Shown here: positions 58,866 to 64,000 of the stretch, in pieces | Layout of the letters: every line of letters begins with the position of its first letter | Position numbering within the stretch: the first letter of the stretch is position 1 | Assembly: GCA_004193285.1 (NCBI GenBank) | Contig: SECP01000010.1 | Span: 1-64,000 of the forward strand | Direction: 5' to 3' | Length of the DNA: 64,000 nt | From: Myxococcales bacterium | Lineage (GTDB): Bacteria > Myxococcota_A > Polyangia > Polyangiales > Polyangiaceae | Notes under the pieces: generated by a model | What the model was told of the DNA's origin: nothing | What the model saw: the letters and a program-made list of their open reading frames with translations, nothing else | Databases searched by the model: none | Position numbers and translations under genes: made by a program

Positions 58866-58968
58866 AACGACGTGCCGTGGTGCGCGTTGCTGCTACAACC
58901 CGCCCGCGCCCAGCTTTCGCGGTCTTGCCCTCGCGGGTCCCGTCGCCACGCTGCAGCCGCGCCCAAGT

Positions 58969-61149
58969 ATGTCAGAAGAGCTCGAGCCGTCGTCTATCCC
59001 TGTCCCCGATCTCACCGATCTGCTCGGCCCCGAGCTGGCGTCGGCGTTTGCCAAGAAAGGCTACTCGACGCTCACGCCCGTGCAGCACGCGGTGCTTGCT
59101 CCCGAGAACGAGGGGCGCGACCTGCGCATCAGCTCGCAGACGGGGTCAGGCAAGACGCTCGCGATCGGTTTGGCCCTGCGCCACGCCGTCACTGGCGAGC
59201 TGGCGGATTCGCCCATCGCGCGGCCACTCGCGCTCGTGATCGTGCCCACGCGGGAGCTGGCGAAGCAGGTGAACGACGAGCTTGGCTGGCTGTACGCGCC
59301 GCGTAAGCTGCGCATCGCTTCCGTGACCGGCGGCACCTCCTACCGCGACGAGCACCGCATGCTCTCGTCGCGACCGGCGGTGGTGGTCGGGACGCCGGGG
59401 CGGCTCTTGGATCACCTGAACCGCGGCGGCATCGAGGCCGGCGACGTGCAGGCGGTGGTGCTGGACGAAGCGGACAGGATGCTGGATTTGGGCTTCCGCG
59501 ACGAGCTGGAAGCCATTCTGGAGAAGGCTCCGGACGGGCACCGGACGCACCTGGTATCGGCGACCTTCGCGCGGGACGTGGCGGCGCTGGCCGACCGCGT
59601 GCAGGCCAACCCCAAGCGCATCGAGGGGACGCCGCTCGGCACCGCGAACCGGGACATCGATCACATCGTGTACTTGGTGAACCCCTCCCAGCGGGTGGAC
59701 GCCCTCATCAACGTGCTGCTTCACCACCCGGAGGAGCAGACGCTGGTGTTCGCGCGCACACGCGCGGACGTCTCGGAGATCGCGCGGGAGCTGCAGCAAG
59801 CGGGCTTCGCGAGCGGATCCATCTCGGGCGAGATGGATCAGAACGCGCGCAACCGCGCGCTCAGCGCCTTCAAGCGAGGCGAAATCCGCGCGCTGATCGC
59901 GACGGACGTGGCCGCGCGCGGCATCGACGTGCAGGACATCGCGCGGGTGATCCAGGTGGATCCGCCCACCGATCCGGACACTTACACCCACCGAAGCGGG
60001 CGCACGGGGCGCGCCGGTCGCAAGGGCGTGAGCGCGGTGCTCGTCGCCCCGGCGGGCTTGCGCCGCGCTACCGCTCTGCTGCAGCGGGCGCGTGTGCAGT
60101 TCCGGGTCGAGCCGATTCCGACCGCGGCCGCCATCCGCGAGGCTCAAGACGCGCGCTGGCTCGCGGAGCTGATGCAAGGCGATCAGCGCGAGGTCTCCGA
60201 GCGCGTTCGCAAGCAGGTCGAGCAGATCGTCGAGGCGGGTCTGAGCGAGCGCGCTCTGGCGCAGCTCATCATCAGCGTACGGCGTGCGACCGGCGAGCCA
60301 CGCGAAGTGACCCCACTCCTGGAGCTCAAGGGGGGCAAGCCGCAGCGGCCCCAGCGCTTCGACGATCGCGCGCCGGCCCGCTTCGAGGACCGACGCCCCC
60401 CGCGACCGCGCTTCGACTCCGAGCGGCCGCGCTTCGATTCCGAGCGCCCTCCGCAACCTCCGCGTGCCGAAGGCGAGGGCGGTGATTGGGTGCCGTTTCG
60501 AGTCAGCTGGGGCGAGCAACAAGGCGCGGACGCGCGTCGCTTGGTCGCGATGCTGTGCCGCCGCGGAAACATCCGCGGCTCGGACATCGGTGCGATCCGC
60601 GTGACGCGCACGAGCTCGACGGTCGAGGTGGCGGGTGCGGTCGCGCAAGGCTTTGCGGAGGCGGCGCGTGAGCCGGATCCGCGAGACCCGCGCGTCATGA
60701 TCACGCCACTCAGCGGCGGCTCGGACTCCGATGCCGAGCCGGAAGCACCCCGCCGTGCGCCGCAGCGCCCGCGTGCCGACGTCCCGCCCTCCGAGCACCG
60801 TCCCCCGCGCGCGCCTCGTTCATTCGACGGTCCGGCGCCGCGGGCTCCGCGTTCGTTCGACGGTCCGGCGCCGCGGGCTCCGCGTTCGTTCGACGGTCCG
60901 GCGCCTCGGGCTCCGCGCTCGTTCGACGGTCCGGCGCCTCGGGCTCCGCGCTCGTTCGACGGTCCGGCGCCTCGGGCTCCGCGCTCGTTCGACGGTCCTG
61001 CGCCGCGGGCGCATGCCCCGGCCCCGAAGCAACCCGCGAAGTCGGCGCCTGCAGTCGCCTCCAAGCCAGTGCGCGACACCGCGCCCAAGCGGCCCGCACG
61101 CCGCGTAATCGTGGAGGCGCCGCCGCCACGCCGGCCGAAGAAGAAGTAA
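58969..61149 (+). CDS. DEAD-box RNA helicase with DbpA-type RNA-binding domain and repeat tail
   Basis: This 726-residue protein has the Q-motif region STLTPVQHAVLAP, Walker A SSQTGSGKT (55-63), PTRELAKQV, DEAD at 166-169 in VLDEADRML, SATFARDVA, LVFARTRADV, ATDVAARGIDVQD and HRSGRTGRAGRKG. After a basic linker with repeated PRFDSERP/RFEDR pieces, residues ~505-580 form a DbpA/CsdA-type RNA-binding domain (WVPFRVSWGEQQGADARRLV, GAIRVTRTSSTVEVAG). The tail (~614-679) is six perfect repeats of RAPRSFDGPAP, then a Lys/Arg/Pro end. Such helicases assist ribosome assembly or cold RNA decay. The repeat tail suggests condensate-type RNA contacts. Confidence 0.94.
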   Translation: MSEELEPSSIPVPDLTDLLGPELASAFAKKGYSTLTPVQHAVLAPENEGRDLRISSQTGSGKTLAIGLALRHAVTGELADSPIARPLALVIVPTRELAKQVNDELGWLYAPRKLRIASVTGGTSYRDEHRMLSSRPAVVVGTPGRLLDHLNRGGIEAGDVQAVVLDEADRMLDLGFRDELEAILEKAPDGHRTHLVSATFARDVAALADRVQANPKRIEGTPLGTANRDIDHIVYLVNPSQRVDALINVLLHHPEEQTLVFARTRADVSEIARELQQAGFASGSISGEMDQNARNRALSAFKRGEIRALIATDVAARGIDVQDIARVIQVDPPTDPDTYTHRSGRTGRAGRKGVSAVLVAPAGLRRATALLQRARVQFRVEPIPTAAAIREAQDARWLAELMQGDQREVSERVRKQVEQIVEAGLSERALAQLIISVRRATGEPREVTPLLELKGGKPQRPQRFDDRAPARFEDRRPPRPRFDSERPRFDSERPPQPPRAEGEGGDWVPFRVSWGEQQGADARRLVAMLCRRGNIRGSDIGAIRVTRTSSTVEVAGAVAQGFAEAAREPDPRDPRVMITPLSGGSDSDAEPEAPRRAPQRPRADVPPSEHRPPRAPRSFDGPAPRAPRSFDGPAPRAPRSFDGPAPRAPRSFDGPAPRAPRSFDGPAPRAPRSFDGPAPRAHAPAPKQPAKSAPAVASKPVRDTAPKRPARRVIVEAPPPRRPKKK
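60808..61005 (+). repeat. Six in-frame 33-bp tandem repeats in the helicase tail
   Basis: Six direct copies of a 33-bp unit encode RAPRSFDGPAP each time. DNA differs only at a few third positions (for example CCGCGG against CCTCGG). Near identity at the DNA level means recent expansion, and copy number may vary between strains. It is coding, not CRISPR: there are no unique spacers. Confidence 0.95.
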
Positions 61150-61165
61150 CGCGGGCCGCGCCGGC

Positions 61166-62167
61166 TCAGCGCTCGCTATCCAGGTGTTGCATCTGGGCGG
61201 CCAGGTAGCGGTCGCCCTGGACGCCCAGCGCGTCCACGACCGCCTCCACGCGAGTCACGTCCTCTGCGGACAGGCTCGTGCTCGTCACCGACAGCGCTTC
61301 TTCCAGCTGCTTGCGCGTGCGCGCGCCCAGCACCGGGACGACGTGCTTGCCTTTGCTCATGACGTAGGCGATCGCGAGCTGGCTCGTGCTGAGGCCGCGC
61401 TCCTGGGCGAAGGTCGTCAGGGCCTGCACCAGCTTGCGGTTGTGCTCTCCGGCCTGGCCCGCGAAGCGCGGCAGATGAGCGCGGTAGTCGCCCGGCCCTT
61501 TCAGCGGCGAGCCGCTGAGCAAGCCGCGTGACAGCACGCCGTACGCCGTAACGCTGGCGCCGAGCTCCTGGAGCACCGGGAAAATCTTGGTCTCCGGGCC
61601 GCGGCTGATCAGCGAATACTCGATCTGAAGGTCCGTGATCGGGTGAACGGCGGCGGCGCGGCGCAGGGTGTCCGCGCCGACCTCCGAAAGACCGATGGCC
61701 CGCACGTAGCCTTCCTTCACCAGCTCGGCGAGCGCTCCCATCGTTTCTTCGATGGGTACGTTCGGGTCTAGGCGCGAGGGGCGGTAGATGTCCAGGTAGT
61801 CCGTCCCCAAGCGCGTCAGGCTGTAGGTGAGGAAGTTCTTGATCGCGGCGGGCCGGGTGTCGATGCCGACGAACGCGCCGTTGGGCGCGCGCAGCGCTCC
61901 GAACTTGACCGAGAGGATCGCCTGCTCGCGCTTGCCGGCCAGCGCGCGGGACAGGAGTAGCTCGTTGTGGCCCATTCCGTAGAAGTCCCCGGTGTCGAGC
62001 AAGCTCACTCCGCGCTCGAGGGCGGCGTGGATGGTCGCGATGCTCTCCGTTTCGTCCGTGGGGCCGTAGATGTGCGACATGCTCATGCAACCGAGCGCGA
62101 TCGGGAACACCTCCGGGCCGGCGTTACCGAGCTTCACGCGCGCTGAGCTTCTTCGAATTTCGTTCAT
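61166..62167 (-). CDS. Aldo/keto reductase
   Basis: This 333-residue TIM-barrel oxidoreductase has the catalytic tetrad of the family in LLDTGDFYGMGHNELLLSRA (Asp, Tyr), the lysine in ILSVKFGALR, and a changed fourth place: the usual His in the YxxHR segment reads LDIYRPSRLDPNVP (S or R). NADPH-binding end VPVLGARTRKQLEEALS is kept. The family reduces aldehydes and ketones. The YRPSRLDP form (usual YxxHRxDP) is known in some AKR groups. It is divergent from a LysR gene with 63 bp between starts, so it is probably that regulator's target. Confidence 0.92.
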   Translation of the reverse strand: MNEIRRSSARVKLGNAGPEVFPIALGCMSMSHIYGPTDETESIATIHAALERGVSLLDTGDFYGMGHNELLLSRALAGKREQAILSVKFGALRAPNGAFVGIDTRPAAIKNFLTYSLTRLGTDYLDIYRPSRLDPNVPIEETMGALAELVKEGYVRAIGLSEVGADTLRRAAAVHPITDLQIEYSLISRGPETKIFPVLQELGASVTAYGVLSRGLLSGSPLKGPGDYRAHLPRFAGQAGEHNRKLVQALTTFAQERGLSTSQLAIAYVMSKGKHVVPVLGARTRKQLEEALSVTSTSLSAEDVTRVEAVVDALGVQGDRYLAAQMQHLDSER

Positions 62168-62230
62168 GTGGTGGCTCCTGGTTCACCCAACGTACGTCCC
62201 GGATATGCATCAAACCAGTGAATAGGATAT
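62168..62230. promoter_or_regulatory. Divergent promoter region of reductase and LysR genes
   Basis: The 63-bp gap contains two copies of ATATGCA (62203-62209 and 62229-62235), the second overlapping the LysR ATG at 62231, and a locally AT-rich core. LysR regulators usually bind such divergent gaps and control both genes. No exact -35/-10 pair is convincing. Confidence 0.42.
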
Positions 62231-63166
62231 ATGCAACACATGCAGGAAAGTTATGGGAGGGATCTGGACCTGAACCTTCTGCGGGTTTTCCTGGTGGTCG
62301 CGGACGCGGGCAGCGTCACCGCGGCGGCCGCGCGCTTGTACCTGACGCAGCCCGCGGTGAGCGCCGCCCTGCGCCGCCTGACGACCGCGGTCGGAGCGCC
62401 GCTCTTCGTGCGTCGAGGAAGAAGCCTGGCGCTCAGCAGCCGCGGCGCGGCCCTGCGCGCCAAAGCTCAGCTGCACCTCTCTGCCCTCGTGGAGGCCGCG
62501 CTCGCGCCTCAACTGTTCGACCCCGTGACGAGCGAGCGCGTGCTCCGGGTCGGTCTTTCGGACGCGGCCGAGGCCTGGCTCTTGCCGCGACTGCTGAGGC
62601 TCTTGTCACGGCGCGCGCCGCGCATGAGCCTCATCGCGGTGCCGGTTCAGTTCAGAACGGTGGGCGAAGCCCTGAGCAATGGGCGAGTGGACGTGGCGGT
62701 GACGGTAGCAGACGAGCTACCGCCGTCCGTGCGCCGTAAGACGCTGTTGTGGACGGACCTGGTCTGCCTCTTCGACCGTCGCCACGCTCGGGTGGGCAAG
62801 CGCCTCACCGAGCGAGTCTACTTCGCGCACGAGCATGTCATCGTCTCGTACAACGCAGACCTGCGCGGCATCATCGAGGACGCGCTTCACAAGCAGAGGC
62901 GCACGCGCTGCTCGGTCGCCGGCTTCGCGAACGTGCCGGAGATAGTGGAGGGGAGCGCCTTGCTGGCGACCGTGCCCCGCCTGCTCGCCGAGGACGCCTC
63001 ACGCCGCCGTCCCGCGCTGGCTTGGCGCGAGCTCCCGTTCCAGCCCAGCGCGGCCAGCACGGACATGCTGTGGCCGGTCACGGCCGAAGACGACGACGCG
63101 TGCCGCTTCTTGCGGGAGCAGCTGGTGGAGGTCACGGCCCAGCTCTCGCTCAGAGCCCCGCGTTGA
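62231..63166 (+). CDS. LysR-family transcription regulator
   Basis: This 311-residue protein has the winged helix at the N-terminus (LNLLRVFLVVADAGSVTAAA, RLYLTQPAVSAALRRLTTAV, PLFVRRGRSLALSSRG), then a two-lobed effector domain (ERVLRVGLSDAAEAWLLPRL, VDVAVTVADELPPSVRRKTL). Effector unknown. It lies 63 bp from the divergent aldo/keto reductase gene, the classical LysR-target layout. ATG at 62231 is used; ATG at 62240 is possible. Its 3' end overlaps the convergent trmY-type gene by 17 bp. Confidence 0.94.
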   Translation: MQHMQESYGRDLDLNLLRVFLVVADAGSVTAAAARLYLTQPAVSAALRRLTTAVGAPLFVRRGRSLALSSRGAALRAKAQLHLSALVEAALAPQLFDPVTSERVLRVGLSDAAEAWLLPRLLRLLSRRAPRMSLIAVPVQFRTVGEALSNGRVDVAVTVADELPPSVRRKTLLWTDLVCLFDRRHARVGKRLTERVYFAHEHVIVSYNADLRGIIEDALHKQRRTRCSVAGFANVPEIVEGSALLATVPRLLAEDASRRRPALAWRELPFQPSAASTDMLWPVTAEDDDACRFLREQLVEVTAQLSLRAPR

Positions 63167-63755
63167 AGCGCCGGTCCAGCTCGTTGTTCAGCAAGGCGAT
63201 GACGTCCTCCGCGTGCAAGCTGACCGGGCCGACGGAGACGGGCACGGCCGAGCGCGCGGCGAGTAGCTCGCGGGAGCCGACGTCGAACCCGCGGTGATCG
63301 CCGAGGAAGAACCAGGCGTCGCCGTTCACGAGCGGCTGAGCGCGCACGTCGTCGGCGCCCTCTTCCAGCACGTAGCAGGGTGCGCCGCCGACCTCCTTCA
63401 GCAGGTCGGCGAGGTCTCCGTCGCGCAGATGGATGCCGGGGCGCAGCTCCGTGAGCTCCGGTAGCACCGGAGGCGCCGCCTCGAGCGTCTTCTTGATCAG
63501 GATGGCGAGGCTGCGCTCGTCAGGGCGTAGGAACTTCACCCGTGCGCCTTCGACCCGCAGCACGCGCGGGGCGCGCGGGCCGCCGCGGAGCACCAGGTAG
63601 ACGCACACGTCGCGCCTCACGTCGTGCGAGACGAGCAGCGCGGCTCTCAGCGCTCGCAAGAGCGCGTCCAAGCGGCCGCTCGAGCTGGGCAGGTTCTCCA
63701 GCGAAAAATCAGCGGACGCCGAAGCCGTCTGCCCGATCAGCACGAAATGCCGCAC
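63150..63755 (-). CDS. trmY: TrmY-type tRNA (pseudouridine54-N1)-methyltransferase
   Basis: The GTG at 63755 gives 201 residues, the usual TrmY length. N-terminal RHFVLIGQTASASADFSLEN followed by LPSSSGRLDALLRAL and ALLVSHDVRRDVCVYLVL, then FLRPDERSLAILIKKTL and the SPOUT-knot end FFLGDHRGFD...VSVGPVSLHAEDVIALLNN all fit TrmY. TrmY of archaea methylates pseudouridine 54 of tRNA with S-adenosylmethionine. Most bacteria carry T54 instead, so a bacterial copy is unexpected (some have been seen in other Proteobacteria). The gene follows the sugar-transferase gene by 5 bp on the same strand, perhaps cotranscribed. Recognition is by eye. Confidence 0.83.
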   Translation of the reverse strand: MRHFVLIGQTASASADFSLENLPSSSGRLDALLRALRAALLVSHDVRRDVCVYLVLRGGPRAPRVLRVEGARVKFLRPDERSLAILIKKTLEAAPPVLPELTELRPGIHLRDGDLADLLKEVGGAPCYVLEEGADDVRAQPLVNGDAWFFLGDHRGFDVGSRELLAARSAVPVSVGPVSLHAEDVIALLNNELDRRFNAGL

Positions 63756-63760
63756 GAGCC

Positions 63761-64000
63761 TCAGTAAGCGTTCTGGCGCGTGCCCTTGCCGAACACGGTG
63801 AGCCAAACGACTCGCAGATCCAGCCCGAACGTCCACCCGCGGATGTACTCCAAATCATGCGAGACCCGCTGGACCATCTTGTCTACCGTGTCCGTCTCTC
63901 CGCGGAAGCCGTTCACTTGAGCCCAGCCGGTGATGCCAGGCCGCACCTTGTGGCGCAGCATGTATTCGAGGATCTTGGTGCGGTAGTGCTGGTTGTGCGC
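63761..64000 (-). CDS. Partial undecaprenyl-phosphate sugar transferase (C-terminus)
   Basis: Open beyond the right edge, only the last ~80 residues are visible. They match the end of bacterial sugar transferases that start exopolysaccharide synthesis (WcaJ/EpsE type): AHNQHYRTKILEYM, then RHKVRPGITGWAQVNGFRGE and DLEYIRGWTFGLDLRVVWLT. The GITGWAQVNG block is the hallmark. The enzyme moves a sugar phosphate onto undecaprenyl phosphate in the inner membrane. It suggests that an exopolysaccharide cluster lies to the right. Confidence 0.92.
   Translation of the reverse strand, partial: AHNQHYRTKILEYMLRHKVRPGITGWAQVNGFRGETDTVDKMVQRVSHDLEYIRGWTFGLDLRVVWLTVFGKGTRQNAY

Noticed and set aside
60808-61005. 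Regular repeats considered as a CRISPR array
   Set aside because: Units are contiguous 33-bp coding repeats without spacers, inside the helicase reading frame.

Overview
The window is about 64 kb of very GC-rich, gene-dense DNA with short intergenic gaps, many 4-bp ATGA/GTGA start-stop overlaps, and frequent GTG and TTG starts. The gene content points to a myxobacterium-like member of Myxococcota, most likely Polyangiales. Markers are a MglA-type GTPase, two large Ser/Thr kinases, a DUF1592-type/DUF1552 secreted pair, ECF sigma factors coupled to membrane or repeat proteins, Cys-rich and Ala/Pro-rich lipoproteins, and a tandem TM2 protein. I saw no rRNA, tRNA, CRISPR array, insertion sequence or prophage, and coding style looks uniform, so this reads as ordinary chromosome with several poorly described gene sets. 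Assignment to the order is inference.

Region 1 (1-11.8 kb): the end of a myxobacterial-type membrane protein, an AstA-family N-succinyltransferase, a class I aminotransferase, a type III PLP decarboxylase followed by an ATP-grasp ligase, a ROK fructokinase, a large conserved family of unknown function, an outer-membrane barrel translationally coupled to a lipoprotein with a regular cysteine repeat, a double-TM2 protein and a MglA-like GTPase. Region 2 (11.8-20.3 kb) is the most striking. Two ADP/ATP-carrier-like transporters sit in converging operons. One carries HEAT-like repeats and is coupled to a double cNMP-binding protein. The other is coupled to an Omp85-type barrel and to a lipoprotein that shows a kinase-like K / HxDxxxxN / DxG constellation. 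This suggests, as hypothesis only, nucleotide supply to an extracytoplasmic kinase.

Region 3 (20.3-34.6 kb): Tex, a membrane-anchored ECF-like sigma factor, a secreted hydrolase, a MocR regulator divergent from a flavin-oxidase/GNAT fusion, a scramblase-like protein, an imelysin / vitamin-K-carboxylase-like / outer-membrane operon with a Fur-box-like palindrome, a kinase fused to a cNMP domain, an HATPase and a DTW-domain fusion. Region 4 (34.6-49.8 kb): a complete Fe(III)-type ABC importer, a TerB-like protein, a START protein, a lipoprotein, a degenerate glutamyl-tRNA-reductase-like protein, a LON-domain protein, uridine kinase, a Cache-domain kinase, pirin, HNH nuclease, a DUF3445 haem protein, and an ECF sigma factor with a coupled membrane protein.

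Region 5 (49.8-64 kb): the DUF1592-type/DUF1552 pair, a PilZ protein, an ATP-grasp ligase in an operon with a three-component ABC-2 exporter, a DOPA-dioxygenase-type enzyme, a DEAD-box helicase with a six-unit repeat tail, an aldo/keto reductase divergent from a LysR regulator, a TrmY-type tRNA methyltransferase (a mainly archaeal family), and the end of an exopolysaccharide-initiating sugar transferase. All functions come from motif recognition by eye; no database search was run.
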